Assembly (NCBI GenBank): GCA_015056015.1
Contig: SVHD01000001.1
Coordinates: 1-64,000 of the forward strand
Reading direction: 5' to 3'
DNA from: Clostridiales bacterium
GTDB taxonomy: Bacteria > Bacillota > Clostridia > Christensenellales > Aristaeellaceae
Length of the DNA: 64,000 bases
Part shown: piece by piece, positions 41,488-51,975 of the stretch
How positions within the stretch are numbered: the stretch's first letter is position 1
Layout of the letters: each line of letters opens with the position of its first letter
Translations under genes and position numbers: made by a program
Notes under the pieces: model-generated
What the model was told of the DNA's origin: nothing
Databases searched by the model: none
Seen by the model: only the letters and a program-made list of their open reading frames with translations

Positions 41488-42321
41488 TCAGGCGGTTTCA
41501 AAGCCAATCAGCAGGCCGCCCTTTTCGGCATAGAAGCTGCAAAGGCCACGGGCTGCGTCGATCACAATCTGGGCCTTGGGATAGAGATCTTCCAGCGCCT
41601 TTTTCAAATTCTCCGCGCAGGGCAGATTTTCGCAATGATGAATCAGCACCCGGCCGCCCTGATAGCCCAGTTCTTTCATATAGGAGAGCAACTCAGCCAG
41701 GGCCTTTTTATCCCCGCGGGATTTGGATAATTGCTGCAAAGTGCCCTGATCGCTGGCCCTGCCCACAATGCGGATGCCAAGCAGGCCCACCAGCGTCGCC
41801 AGCGCAGGATTCACCCGGCCATTATTGGCCAGATTCTTAATGGACTGCAGCACGAACATCAGCCTGGTCTTGGAAAGATAGGCCATAATTTCCACGCAGA
41901 TCATTTCGTAGCTCTTGCCCGCCAGAATCCATTCCTGGATTTTTTCCACGATCAATTGCATTTCGGGGCCGGTGGACAGGGTATCCACCACGAATACCTT
42001 CCGGCCGGGATGCTGATTTTCATAATCCCGGGCGGCAATTTTCGCCGCATTGCAGCAGCCGGAAAGATTGCTGGTGATGGTCACGCAAAAAACCCGGTCA
42101 GCCTCGCCAAAGGCCTCCACCCACTCCTGAGGGCTGGGGCAGGCGGTGCAGGAACGGCCCTTGAAACGATCCAGCACATCCACCATTTCCGCCACATTCA
42201 GGTTTTCATCATCCACATAGGTATCATCCCCCACCGTGATTTTCAGGGGAACCGAGGTAAAATCCACCTGGGAGAGGGAGAGCATATCCGCAGAAGAATC
42301 GGCAACAATCTTAAAATTCAT
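41488..42321 (-). CDS. DegV-family fatty-acid-binding protein
   Basis: About 277 residues. IVADSSADML opens the protein; TACPSPQEWVEAF and VFCVTITSNLSGCCNAAKIA supply the conserved serine/threonine lid region that holds the fatty-acid carboxylate. The second domain contains RLMFVLQSIKNLANNGRVNP. Family members (FakB-like) present fatty acids to a kinase for phospholipid synthesis. ATG 42321 follows GAGG. It is divergent from the DUF1836 gene, with back-to-back strong promoters. Confidence 0.93.
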   Translation of the reverse strand: MNFKIVADSSADMLSLSQVDFTSVPLKITVGDDTYVDDENLNVAEMVDVLDRFKGRSCTACPSPQEWVEAFGEADRVFCVTITSNLSGCCNAAKIAARDYENQHPGRKVFVVDTLSTGPEMQLIVEKIQEWILAGKSYEMICVEIMAYLSKTRLMFVLQSIKNLANNGRVNPALATLVGLLGIRIVGRASDQGTLQQLSKSRGDKKALAELLSYMKELGYQGGRVLIHHCENLPCAENLKKALEDLYPKAQIVIDAARGLCSFYAEKGGLLIGFETA

Positions 42322-42383
42322 AGCATGCCTCTTTGTTTTATGGAATCGCCACATCGGTTTTCGAAAAACCGATTGACAAAAAT

Positions 42384-42412
42384 ACTATAGCAGTTTTTCC
42401 AATCTCTGTCAA
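42384..42412 (-). promoter_or_regulatory. Promoter of the DegV gene
   Basis: Minus-strand TTGACA (42412-42407), 17-base spacer, TATAGT (42389-42384). Confidence 0.8.
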
Positions 42413-42427
42413 GGGATATTTCCTTTC

Positions 42428-42456
42428 TTGACTTGATTCTGCCATCGTTGTATAAT
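42428..42456 (+). promoter_or_regulatory. Promoter of the DUF1836 gene
   Basis: TTGACT (42428-42433), 17-base spacer, TATAAT (42451-42456), 22 bases before the ATG; only 15 bases separate it from the divergent DegV promoter's -35. Confidence 0.8.
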
Positions 42457-42478
42457 ACTGCGCAGAGGAGATGAGGAA

Positions 42479-42970
42479 ATGGTGGTATCCATTGAAAAAT
42501 TTCGTCTGCCCCGTTTTCGGGAAATTCCCGATGTAGGGCTTTATCTGGATCAAACGGTAAAATATATCAATCGATTTCTATCCGCCCTGGGCGCCGTAGA
42601 AATTACCGGCTCCATGATCAGCAATTACGTAAAAAAGGGCTATATTTCCAGCCCCATCCATAAGCAATACAGCGCGGAACAGATCGCCCGGCTTTTTTTC
42701 ATTTCCATCGCCAAGCAGGTGATTTCCATGGAAAATATCACCCGCTTATTTGAAATGCAGAAAGAGACCTACGAGAATCATGTGGCCTATGATTATTTCT
42801 GCACCGAGCTGGAAAACACCCTAGCCTTTACCTTTGAATTGACCGATCATATCGAGGATACCGCCACCACCGATACCCCCGCCCAGCGCATGCTGCGCAG
42901 CGCCATCGTGGCGGTCGCCCATGTAATCTTTCTGAATGATCAATTGGAAAGAATCAGTACGCAGGAGTAA
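42479..42970 (+). CDS. DUF1836 protein, MerR-like DNA-binding candidate
   Basis: A 163-residue protein matching DUF1836: IPDVGLYLDQTVKYINRFLS, then ITGSMISNYVKKGYISSPIH, which has the shape of a MerR-like winged helix, and KQYSAEQIARLFFISIAKQV. The C-terminal half is helical. It is divergent from degV, with promoters close enough for one regulator to control both; autoregulation and control of degV is my inference. GAGGAGATGAGGAA precedes the ATG. Confidence 0.82.
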   Translation: MVVSIEKFRLPRFREIPDVGLYLDQTVKYINRFLSALGAVEITGSMISNYVKKGYISSPIHKQYSAEQIARLFFISIAKQVISMENITRLFEMQKETYENHVAYDYFCTELENTLAFTFELTDHIEDTATTDTPAQRMLRSAIVAVAHVIFLNDQLERISTQE

Positions 42971-42996
42971 GAATCGTATTTTCGCATTATTGATTC

Positions 42997-43030
42997 AAAA
43001 ATCCGCGGCAATCCTGCACGCGGATTTTTT
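42997..43030 (+). terminator. Terminator of the DUF1836 gene
   Basis: AAAAATCCGCG (42997-43007) pairs perfectly with CGCGGATTTTT (43019-43029). Beyond it, GGCGCTCAA occurs twice (43041, 43052) before repeat copy N. Confidence 0.88.
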
Positions 43031-43083
43031 CTATGGCATTGGCGCTCAATCGGCGCTCAAATTGCTTGTATCGCGCCTGTAAT

Positions 43084-43149
43084 ATCCAGAAATCATTTTC
43101 TTTGGAACAACGAGAGAGGGACTTTCTTTTTCAAGAGAAAGTCCCTCTC
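43084..43149 (+). repeat. Hairpin repeat copy N (with flank, unpaired)
   Basis: TATCCAG and flank TTTTCTTTGGAACAACGAGA lead into GAGAGGGACTTTCTT (43114-43128) pairing with 43135-43149. It lies 22 bases after the atpC stop and would end the ATP synthase operon. Confidence 0.82.
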
Positions 43150-43171
43150 GCCAATATAATCGTTTGTCGCC

Positions 43172-43573
43172 TCAACCCTTGGTTTGAATCCGGGTGAGAG
43201 CGCGCTTGAGCTTGGCTTCCACGCAGGCGAAATCATGATCGCTCTTTTGCAGTTTTTCCAATTGCTGCTGGGCTTCATCCCGGGCATTTTCAGCGCGGGT
43301 CAGATCAATTTCGTCTTCCCATTCAAAGGTAGTGGCCAGCACGCGCACTTCCCCATTGGAAACGCTGAGCATGCCGCCATTGCAGGCCGCCTGGCGGGTA
43401 TTGCCCTGATCATCGGTCACCTTGGCCACGCCAATGCCCAGAGGGGCCGCATAATCGATATGCCGGGCCAGAATGCAGGCGTCGCCGCCCACCGTGCGCA
43501 GGATGATCTTTTCAGCCTGGCCATCAAATACCAGGCGATCCGGGGTTACGATTTGCAAATGAAAATTTGCCAT
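43172..43573 (-). CDS. atpC: F-type ATP synthase epsilon subunit
   Basis: A 133-residue epsilon subunit: N-terminal beta-sandwich (FHLQIVTPDRLVFDGQAEKI, ILARHIDYAAPLGIG in place of the usual LPGHAP-like segment, NGGMLSVSNGEVRVLA) and a C-terminal helical hairpin (RAENARDEAQQQLEKL). It is part of the central stalk and inhibits ATP hydrolysis in many bacteria. Last gene of the atp operon, two bases after atpD. Confidence 0.95.
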   Translation of the reverse strand: MANFHLQIVTPDRLVFDGQAEKIILRTVGGDACILARHIDYAAPLGIGVAKVTDDQGNTRQAACNGGMLSVSNGEVRVLATTFEWEDEIDLTRAENARDEAQQQLEKLQKSDHDFACVEAKLKRALTRIQTKG

Positions 43574-43575
43574 GC

Positions 43576-45000
<1,425 letters not shown>

Positions 45001-45849
45001 TTATTGCTCTGCACCGGCCACAATTTCCGTAATTTCCTGGGTGATGGCGCCCTGACGGGCACGATTGTATTTGAGCCTGAGATCACTGATCATTTCGCCG
45101 GCATTCTTGGTGGCGCTGTCCATGGCGCTGCGCCGGGAGGCCACCTCGCTGGCATAGGAATCGCAAAGCGCGCTGTAGATCCGCCCGGCCAGGAAATCGG
45201 GCATCACCATCTGCAGGGTTTCCCCCGCTTCCAGTTCATATACGGTATCCACAGGCTTTGCCGTTTCTTCCTCAGGGGCGTCGGGCACGGGCAGCAATTG
45301 CTCGGCTTCCGCATCCTGGGTCATCATGGTTTTGAAGCTGGTATAGACCAGATACAGGGCGTCAAATTTTTCTTCCAGGTAGTTTTCAATCAGCATCCGG
45401 GCAATGCCGTAGCACTGGCCCACCGTCATGCCCTCCACCCGGGAATAATCATCCGAAAGGGATTCAATGCCCATCCGGTGATATTTATCAATGGCCTTGC
45501 GGCCCAGGGGCAGCACGCAATAATTGCTGCCTTCGCTGTGGGCGGCCACCAATTTGAATACATTGGCGTTATAGCCCCCGGCCAAGCCGCGATCCCCGGC
45601 GATCACCACATAGCAGCGGCGCTTTTCTTCCCGGGGATGGATAAAGGGCACGCTCTGATCCGTGCAGCGGGCGGCAGCGGCCATGATTGCCTGACGGGAT
45701 ACGGAGGCATAGGGCTTGCTGCTTTCCATGCGTTCCTTGGCGCGGCGAAGCTTGGAGGTGGCTACCAGCTGCATGGCCTTGGTAATCTGCATGGTGCTTT
45801 CCACGCTTTTGATCCGCAGCTTGATATCCTTCATGGATGCTCCAGCCAT
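45001..45849 (-). CDS. atpG: F-type ATP synthase gamma subunit
   Basis: A 282-residue gamma subunit with the N-terminal rotor helix (MKDIKLRIKSVESTMQITKA), central YVVIAGDRGLAGGYNANVFK and the C-terminal helix SRRSAMDSATKNAGEMISDL ... YNRARQGAITQEITEIVAGA. It is the rotating shaft of F1. GGAGGAATTGCC precedes the ATG, 17 bases after atpA. Confidence 0.97.
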   Translation of the reverse strand: MAGASMKDIKLRIKSVESTMQITKAMQLVATSKLRRAKERMESSKPYASVSRQAIMAAAARCTDQSVPFIHPREEKRRCYVVIAGDRGLAGGYNANVFKLVAAHSEGSNYCVLPLGRKAIDKYHRMGIESLSDDYSRVEGMTVGQCYGIARMLIENYLEEKFDALYLVYTSFKTMMTQDAEAEQLLPVPDAPEEETAKPVDTVYELEAGETLQMVMPDFLAGRIYSALCDSYASEVASRRSAMDSATKNAGEMISDLRLKYNRARQGAITQEITEIVAGAEQ

Positions 45850-45865
45850 GGCAATTCCTCCTTAC

Positions 45866-47380
45866 TTACTTGGCCTTGAGGAAATCCTTGGTATAGCCTT
45901 CCAGCGCGGCCTTGAGCTTTCCTTCCGTTTCGGCGGAGAGCTGACCGGTGGTGCGGATTTCATCCAGCACATCGCCATGCTGGGCAGCCATACGTTCGTA
46001 GAGGCCTTCTTCGTAATCCGCCACATCCTTCACTTCCACTTCCTTGAGGAAATCATGGGTGACAGCGTAGAACAGGCATACCTGATTTTCAACGGCCACG
46101 GGCTTATTGCGATTCTGCTTGAGCACTTCCACAATACGGGCGCCCTGGGCCAGACGGGCCTTGGTATCGGCGTCCAGATCGGAACCGAACTGGGCAAAGC
46201 CCTGCAGTTCACGATACTGGGAATAGAGCAGCTTCAGGCTGCCGGCCACCTTCTTCATGGCCTTGATCTGGGCGTTGCCGCCTACACGGGAAACGGAAAT
46301 ACCGGGGTTCACGGCGGGCATGATGCCGGCGTGGAAAAGTTCCGTCTCCAGGAAGATCTGGCCGTCGGTGATGGAAATCACGTTGGTGGGAATATAGGCG
46401 GATACGTCGCCGGCCTGGGTTTCAATGATGGGCAGCGCGGTGATGGAGCCGCCGCCGTAGGCAGGATCCACCCGGGCAGAGCGTTCCAGCAGACGGCTGT
46501 GGAGATAGAATACGTCGCCGGGATAGGCTTCACGGCCCGGAGGACGGCGGATCAGCAGGGACAGGGCGCGATAGGCAACGGCATGCTTGGAAAGATCATC
46601 GTAAACGATCAAAACATCCTTGCCCTGATCCATGAAATATTCCGCCATGGCGCAGCCGGAATAGGGCGCGATATACTGCAGAGGCGCAAGTTCAGACGCA
46701 GTGGCGCTGACCACGATGGTATAATCCATAGCGCCGGCAGCGGACAGAGTATCCACCAGCTGGGCCACGGTGGAGCATTTCTGGCCGATGGCCACGTAAA
46801 TGCAGATCACGTCCTTGCCCTTCTGGTTGATGATGGTATCCAGGGCGATGACGGTCTTACCGGTCTGACGGTCACCGATGATCAATTCGCGCTGGCCCCG
46901 GCCGATGGGGATCATGCTGTCGATGGCCTTGATGCCCGTCTGCAGGGGAACGGAAACGGATTTACGCTGAATGATGCCGGGGGCGTTGCGCTCAATGGGG
47001 CGCATTTCCTTGGTTTCGATGGGGCCGCGGCCATCCACCGCCTGACCCAGGGAATTGACCACGCGGCCGATCATGGCTTCGCCAACGGGCACAGAAACAA
47101 CCTGGCCGGTGCGTTCCACCACATCGCCTTCCTTGATGCCGTCATCATCGCCCAGCATAACGATGGCCACGGAATTTTCTTCCAGGTTCAGCGCCATGCC
47201 GTAAGCACCGTTGGAAAAGCGCACCAATTCATTGGCCATGCATTTTTCCAGGCCGGATACCCGGGCAATGCCGTCGCCGATCATGATGATGGTGCCGGTA
47301 TCGCTCTGGGAAATTTTATTTTCGTAATTTTTGATCTGCTCTTTAATGAGCTTGGAAATTTCTTCAGGTTTCAACTGCAT
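45866..47380 (-). CDS. atpA: F-type ATP synthase alpha subunit
   Basis: About 504 residues. Walker [21 protein letters not shown] (near 170), [31 protein letters not shown] and the signature [11 protein letters not shown] are typical. I use ATG 47380 because [15 protein letters not shown] matches the family start; a GTG at 47389 is an alternative with no better ribosome site. It holds the regulatory nucleotide sites of F1. Confidence 0.97.
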   Translation of the reverse strand: MQLKPEEISKLIKEQIKNYENKISQSDTGTIIMIGDGIARVSGLEKCMANELVRFSNGAYGMALNLEENSVAIVMLGDDDGIKEGDVVERTGQVVSVPVGEAMIGRVVNSLGQAVDGRGPIETKEMRPIERNAPGIIQRKSVSVPLQTGIKAIDSMIPIGRGQRELIIGDRQTGKTVIALDTIINQKGKDVICIYVAIGQKCSTVAQLVDTLSAAGAMDYTIVVSATASELAPLQYIAPYSGCAMAEYFMDQGKDVLIVYDDLSKHAVAYRALSLLIRRPPGREAYPGDVFYLHSRLLERSARVDPAYGGGSITALPIIETQAGDVSAYIPTNVISITDGQIFLETELFHAGIMPAVNPGISVSRVGGNAQIKAMKKVAGSLKLLYSQYRELQGFAQFGSDLDADTKARLAQGARIVEVLKQNRNKPVAVENQVCLFYAVTHDFLKEVEVKDVADYEEGLYERMAAQHGDVLDEIRTTGQLSAETEGKLKAALEGYTKDFLKAK

Positions 47381-47441
47381 TGTATTCACCGCTTTCAGTT
47401 TGAAAAGGGCCTGGGCCCTTAGGCTATGGGGTGAGGATTTT

Positions 47442-47978
47442 TTACGCTTCGCCGATCATGGCCTGATGGATTTTTTCCAGCCGGTGGCGCACGGTATTAT
47501 CATAGCGCTTGCCATCCATTTCCAGCAGCACGCCGCCGATGACCTTTTCATCCACCTTTTCGGAAAGCTGAATTTCCTTGCCGGTCATTTTCTGCAGCTT
47601 TTCAATCAGCCGCGCCCGCTGATCCTCGGTCATTTTTTCACCGGTGGTCACCTGGGCTTCCAGCACATGATGCTCCTGATTATACAGGGCGCGATAGGCA
47701 TTTGCGCAGCCCGCAAATTCCATCATGGCCCCCCGTTCGCACAGGATTTTCAGAAAATTCAATACATAGGGATGAATCTGCCCCCGGAAGGTATTTTCCA
47801 GAATGCCGAAGCGCTCTTCCTTGCTCAGGGACATATTGGAAAGCAGATGCAAAAAGGCGGGCTCTGCCTGAAAGCTGCGCGCCAGCATTTCCATCTGGGC
47901 AAGCAAATCCTGGGAAAGCTGTTCCTCCGCCGCCAGGGCGTAAAGGCCTTCGCCGTATTCCTTGGAAAGCTCTGTCAC
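47442..47978 (-). CDS. atpH: F-type ATP synthase delta subunit
   Basis: A 178-residue peripheral-stalk protein: helical N-terminus ([20 protein letters not shown]), [20 protein letters not shown] and the C-terminal [20 protein letters not shown] typical of delta. The GTG start overlaps the atpF stop (GTGA), so translation is coupled. Confidence 0.95.
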   Translation of the reverse strand: MTELSKEYGEGLYALAAEEQLSQDLLAQMEMLARSFQAEPAFLHLLSNMSLSKEERFGILENTFRGQIHPYVLNFLKILCERGAMMEFAGCANAYRALYNQEHHVLEAQVTTGEKMTEDQRARLIEKLQKMTGKEIQLSEKVDEKVIGGVLLEMDGKRYDNTVRHRLEKIHQAMIGEA

Positions 47979-48484
47979 GATTCTTCACCCACGTTCCTGA
48001 TGAATTCATCCATGAAATTCTCGTGATCCTCTTTCTGAATCTCACGTTCCACAACCTTGGAAGCAATGCTCACCGCCATATCGGAAATTTCGCTGCGGAC
48101 ACTCATCAGCATCTGCTTCTTTTCCAGGGCGATTTCCTCTTCTGCCTTCTGCTTGATATGGCTGGCCTGGCTATTGGCCTCGGCCACAATGGCGTCGCCC
48201 CGGCGCTGGGCCGTGGTCACCGCATTGCGCACCAGTCCATCCGCCTCTTCCCGGGCGGTGGCCAGGCGCTGCTCATATTCCTGCTTCATGTCCGCCGCCT
48301 GGGTTCGATCCTCATTGGCGTCGTCATAAATCTTATCCACCTGCGCCTGCCGGGCCGCCATCATTTTCATGACAGGCTTGAACAGGAAATGCTTGAGGAT
48401 CAGGAACATGACCAGCAGATTGGCAAGAGAAATGAGAATTTGCCATAAGTTTACCGAAATAACATCCAATGACTGCATGCTCAC
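47975..48484 (-). CDS. atpF: F-type ATP synthase b subunit
   Basis: A 169-residue b subunit with one N-terminal membrane helix (LWQILISLANLLVMFLILKH) and a long charged coiled coil (AADMKQEYEQRLATAREEAD). It forms the outer stalk. The start may be GTG 48484 or ATG 48478; AAGGAAAGG lies upstream of both. Confidence 0.95.
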   Translation of the reverse strand: MSMQSLDVISVNLWQILISLANLLVMFLILKHFLFKPVMKMMAARQAQVDKIYDDANEDRTQAADMKQEYEQRLATAREEADGLVRNAVTTAQRRGDAIVAEANSQASHIKQKAEEEIALEKKQMLMSVRSEISDMAVSIASKVVEREIQKEDHENFMDEFIRNVGEES

Positions 48485-48521
48485 TCGTGCCTTTCCTTCT
48501 TTTTGTTAGAAGTCGTATTGC

Positions 48522-48836
<315 letters not shown>

Positions 48837-49733
48837 TTATGCATGGTGCAAAGCTTTTTCTCGCTTTGCCTTTTGCCGCTGTTCATAGGCTTCCTCCGGG
48901 AAGCCGTTGGAGATGTAGAGCATGGTCAGCATGGCGAAAATGAAGGCCTGCAGACAACCGCTGAACAAATCGAAATAGAGGGAAAGCACAGCAGGAAGAC
49001 CCACCTGCAAGAAAGGAATATCCCCCAGGAAGCCGGGCAGCCAGCCCAGCAGCATATTGGAAAGCCCCTGCAGCGCCGCTGCAATCAGCGTGGAAATTAC
49101 CACGCCGGAAAGCACGTTGCCATAATGACGGAAGGCCATGGAAATGGGGGTGGCCACTTCACTGATCACATTAAAAGGAGCGAAGAAAGGAATGGGATCG
49201 CCAAAGCCCTTCAGATAATTCCAAAGGCCGCCCTTGAGCTTGTAATACGTAATCAGGATAAAGACCAGAATAGCCCAGCCCGCCACGATATTGATATCGG
49301 AGGTCGGCGGATACAGGCCCAGCAGGCTGGAAAGGCTGGAAAATGCAGAAAGCCCCATGATAGCTGCTACAAAGGGCGCAAAATTGGCAAATCGTTCGCC
49401 CATGTTGCCGGTCACAAAGCTGGTGGCCTTTTCCACAATAAATTCGGCAATAATCTGCCGCTTGCTGCCGGGAACCACCGTAAGCCCCCGGGTAAAATAC
49501 AGGCAAAGGCCCAGCAGGCTGATGATTACCGCCAGCGAATTGACCTGGGATTCGGTAATGGTCAAATCCATCAGCGGCATGGGAATGGTAAAGAAAATCT
49601 GGGCGCCGGTGACGGTAATTCCCTCGGCTGCAGGCTTGGTGAGAATTTTCAGCACCATCGCCGCCACAAAGGGAAGAATCGCCATGGCAAGCAGCAAAAT
49701 ATCAATAATCTTATCCCGTGTGCTGCGTTTCAA
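48837..49733 (-). CDS. atpB: F-type ATP synthase a subunit
   Basis: A 298-residue integral membrane subunit. ISMAFRHYGNVLSGVVISTL contains the essential arginine of the ion path, and the last helices (VLSLYFDLFSGCLQAFIFAM) match the family. The start is TTG at 49733, ten bases after AAGGAGG. Together with the c ring it forms the ion channel; the sodium type is inferred from atpE. The charged C-terminal tail after TMLYISNGF is typical in length. Confidence 0.95.
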   Translation of the reverse strand: MKRSTRDKIIDILLLAMAILPFVAAMVLKILTKPAAEGITVTGAQIFFTIPMPLMDLTITESQVNSLAVIISLLGLCLYFTRGLTVVPGSKRQIIAEFIVEKATSFVTGNMGERFANFAPFVAAIMGLSAFSSLSSLLGLYPPTSDINIVAGWAILVFILITYYKLKGGLWNYLKGFGDPIPFFAPFNVISEVATPISMAFRHYGNVLSGVVISTLIAAALQGLSNMLLGWLPGFLGDIPFLQVGLPAVLSLYFDLFSGCLQAFIFAMLTMLYISNGFPEEAYEQRQKAKREKALHHA

Positions 49734-49738
49734 AAAGA

Positions 49739-50230
49739 TCAGGCCTCCTTTTTACCTTGAATCATACCCCGAATAAAAATAACGATCCGGGGGAACAAAA
49801 GGGGCAGCAGGGCAGCAATCGGATGAAAGATGGGCAATACCAGCGCCAGAGCGGCGGCAACCATCGTCATCAGCATGCGCCCGTAATAAGAAAGCTGCAT
49901 TTTTTTCTTTGCTTCTCTGACGTGGGGATTTTCAGGCGCTTCATTCTTTGCTTCGCCTTCGCTTCCCGCATCTTCCTTTTCTTCCTCCGGCGGCAGCTGT
50001 ACCCCATGCATTTCTTCCGCCGCCTTTTGCACCGTCATGCCCAGCAGAAAAAAATTGAGAACGGCAATCGCTGCGCCATAGACGGCCCCCAGCGCCACCG
50101 TATAATCAAATTTCCCCAGAATTACGAATACCAGCACCATGATTCCTGTCAGAATCATCACGCCGCCCGCTATCCAGGCCGTTTCCTGCTTTACGGCAGG
50201 CTGAATCTTCATCGGCTTCTTCTCCTGCAT
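49739..50230 (-). CDS. atpI: ATP synthase subunit I-like membrane protein
   Basis: About 163 residues with four hydrophobic segments in two pairs (TAWIAGGVMILTGIMVLVFV, YTVALGAVYGAAIAVLNFFL; then MLMTMVAAALALVLPIF and LLPLLFPRIVIFIRGM) separated by a long acidic loop (PPEEEKEDAGSEGEAKNEAP). Position ahead of atpB and topology match AtpI, which assists c-ring assembly or magnesium uptake. The acidic loop is longer than usual. Start ATG 50230, or ATG 50212. First gene of the operon. Confidence 0.8.
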   Translation of the reverse strand: MQEKKPMKIQPAVKQETAWIAGGVMILTGIMVLVFVILGKFDYTVALGAVYGAAIAVLNFFLLGMTVQKAAEEMHGVQLPPEEEKEDAGSEGEAKNEAPENPHVREAKKKMQLSYYGRMLMTMVAAALALVLPIFHPIAALLPLLFPRIVIFIRGMIQGKKEA

Positions 50231-50321
50231 CCTTTTCTCCGAAAAAACGCCTGCAGCCGCGGCATTTTTCCGGGGGGCTGGTTCCATCCTCCCAATGAGA
50301 GAAGATGAACCCATACCATTT

Positions 50322-50350
50322 ATTATAGCGTGAAGCAAAAAAAATTGCAA
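50322..50350 (-). promoter_or_regulatory. Promoter of the atp operon
   Basis: Minus-strand TTGCAA (50350-50345), 17-base spacer, TATAAT (50327-50322), about 90 bases upstream of atpI. Confidence 0.8.
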
Positions 50351-50437
50351 TACGAATCCCTGACCTGATTGCATAAATTGCCGGGACTAATTTTGCCCGC
50401 AATTCTTTCCATTTTTTATCCTTTCCCGCTCCGGCGC

Positions 50438-50466
50438 TTGTGAATTACGCCACGCTGTGATAAAAT
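50438..50466 (+). promoter_or_regulatory. Promoter of the GDPD gene
   Basis: TTGTGA (50438-50443), 17-base spacer, TAAAAT (50461-50466), 41 bases before the ATG. Confidence 0.7.
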
Positions 50467-50507
50467 AAGGAAAAATCTATTCATGTTGGAAAAACGGAGG
50501 CTGTTTT

Positions 50508-51350
50508 ATGAATTCCTTCCAGCTTTGGCAAACCGCCCAGGAAAAAATTATTCTGGTGGCCCATCGGGGCGTGGCCGGGGGCAATATTCCCTGCAACACC
50601 CTGCCCTCCTATGAAATCGCCCTGATGCAGGGGGCTGATATGATTGAAATTGACGTGAGCATGTCCGCCGACGGGAAATTGTTCATCTTCCATCCCGGCA
50701 TGGAAAAGGCGCACCTGAACAGGGATTGCAATCTCTCCCAGATGGAATGGAAGGATATTCAGGCCCTGCGTTTTGTCAATCAGGATAATGCGGAAACCCA
50801 GTTCCCCATCAATACCCTGGATGAAGTGCTGGATCGCTTCAAGGGCCGCTGCTATATCAACTGCGATAAATTCTGGCTGCATCCCCGGGAAATTTCCGAT
50901 TGCATCCGCGCCCACGGCATGATGGAGCAGATCCTGGTAAAAACCTCCCCGAAAAAGGAATACTTTGATATCATCGAAACCTACGCCCCCGATGTGCAGT
51001 ATATGGTGATCGTATCCAAGGATGCGGAAGACGTGCACGAGGAGCTGAAAAAACGCAATATCAATTATATGGGTCAGGAACTGCTCTTTGATTCCGAAAG
51101 CAGCCCCCTGTGCACCCCGGAATATCTGGAAAAGCTGAAAAAGGATCATATCCTTTCCTGGGCCAATTCCATTGTCTATAATTATAAAGCCGTCCTTACC
51201 GCTGGCCACAGCGATGACTGCGCCCTGTGCGAATCCATGGAAAAGGGATGGGGCTGGCTGGCCCGCCGGGGCTTTGATTTCATTCAGACCGATTGGCCCC
51301 TGATGCTGAAAAATTATCTGGAAAAGGAAAACCTGCTCTACAGAAAATAA
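50508..51350 (+). CDS. Glycerophosphodiester phosphodiesterase family protein
   Basis: A 280-residue TIM-barrel GDPD: ILVAHRGVAGGNIPCNTLPS gives the catalytic H-R and the substrate-binding asparagine region, GADMIEIDVSMSADGKLFIF gives the metal glutamate/aspartate, and FHPGMEK the second catalytic histidine. The late strand GFDFIQTDWP is typical. No signal peptide, so it acts on cytoplasmic glycerophosphodiesters or related phosphodiesters. It is preceded by AAACGGAGG and followed by a strong terminator. Confidence 0.9.
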   Translation: MNSFQLWQTAQEKIILVAHRGVAGGNIPCNTLPSYEIALMQGADMIEIDVSMSADGKLFIFHPGMEKAHLNRDCNLSQMEWKDIQALRFVNQDNAETQFPINTLDEVLDRFKGRCYINCDKFWLHPREISDCIRAHGMMEQILVKTSPKKEYFDIIETYAPDVQYMVIVSKDAEDVHEELKKRNINYMGQELLFDSESSPLCTPEYLEKLKKDHILSWANSIVYNYKAVLTAGHSDDCALCESMEKGWGWLARRGFDFIQTDWPLMLKNYLEKENLLYRK

Positions 51351-51352
51351 AG

Positions 51353-51381
51353 AAAAAAAGCGGCAAAACGCCGCTTTTTTT
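51353..51381. terminator. Bidirectional terminator between GDPD and lamin-tail gene
   Basis: AGCGGC (51359-51364) and GCCGCT (51370-51375) around AAAAC, with A- and T-runs on the two sides, serving two convergent genes. Confidence 0.92.
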
Positions 51382-51387
51382 ATTTTC

Positions 51388-51903
51388 TTATTCGTTGTCA
51401 AATTCGTTGGCTGCGCCGGGGGTAGGAGAATGGGAAAAGCGCCAGGAGCGATCATCATGCCGCACCATGGATACATCCTTTTCCTGGGCGTCAAAGCTGA
51501 CAATATCCAGAATTACTCCCTCAAAGGAAAGCACCACCCGCTCCCCATCGGCGCTGAGCTTGAAGGGCAGATGAATTTCATTTTCCCTTTCCAGGGTCAG
51601 CCCGGAGGCAAATACCACCAGATACCCCTTGGCGGGAATGATTACTTCCGGAAACACAAATTTATCCAGCACCTTTTTCCCGTCGGAAATACAAAGCCCC
51701 TTCAAATTCACATCCTGATCGGCGGTATTGAATAATTCAATCCAATCCGGGGATTCGCCGTCGATGGTTTCCAGAGAATCGCCGTTGGAGGCCATAAATT
51801 CATTGATGCGGATGGCCGCCAGATTGCTGGAAGGGGTTTGCCCGGCCTGGGCGCAGGGAATGGAAAGAATAAACAGCAGAAAGAAAATCAGAATTTTTTT
51901 CAT
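51388..51903 (-). CDS. Secreted lamin-tail-domain (LTD) protein
   Basis: A 171-residue protein with a signal peptide (MKKILIFFLLFILSIPCAQA) and a single lamin-tail Ig-like domain: IRINEFMASNGDSL, SPDWIELFNTADQDVNLKGL, LPFKLSADGERVVLSFEG. LTD domains in bacteria are carried by secreted nucleases and surface proteins and bind partners rather than catalyse. Here no enzyme domain follows, and it stands alone with its own GGAGG site. Confidence 0.85.
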   Translation of the reverse strand: MKKILIFFLLFILSIPCAQAGQTPSSNLAAIRINEFMASNGDSLETIDGESPDWIELFNTADQDVNLKGLCISDGKKVLDKFVFPEVIIPAKGYLVVFASGLTLERENEIHLPFKLSADGERVVLSFEGVILDIVSFDAQEKDVSMVRHDDRSWRFSHSPTPGAANEFDNE

Positions 51904-51975
51904 GGCCGGTAATCCTCCTTATTCTTCCTAAGTATAAATTATTTTCCGGCATTTGAAAAGTACGGCGTCAAAAAT

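Noticed and set aside
13569..43149. Hairpin repeats as a CRISPR array or simple rho-independent terminators
   Set aside because: They are dispersed singly or in facing pairs with no spacer periodicity, and most lack a T-run while keeping a conserved one-sided flank.
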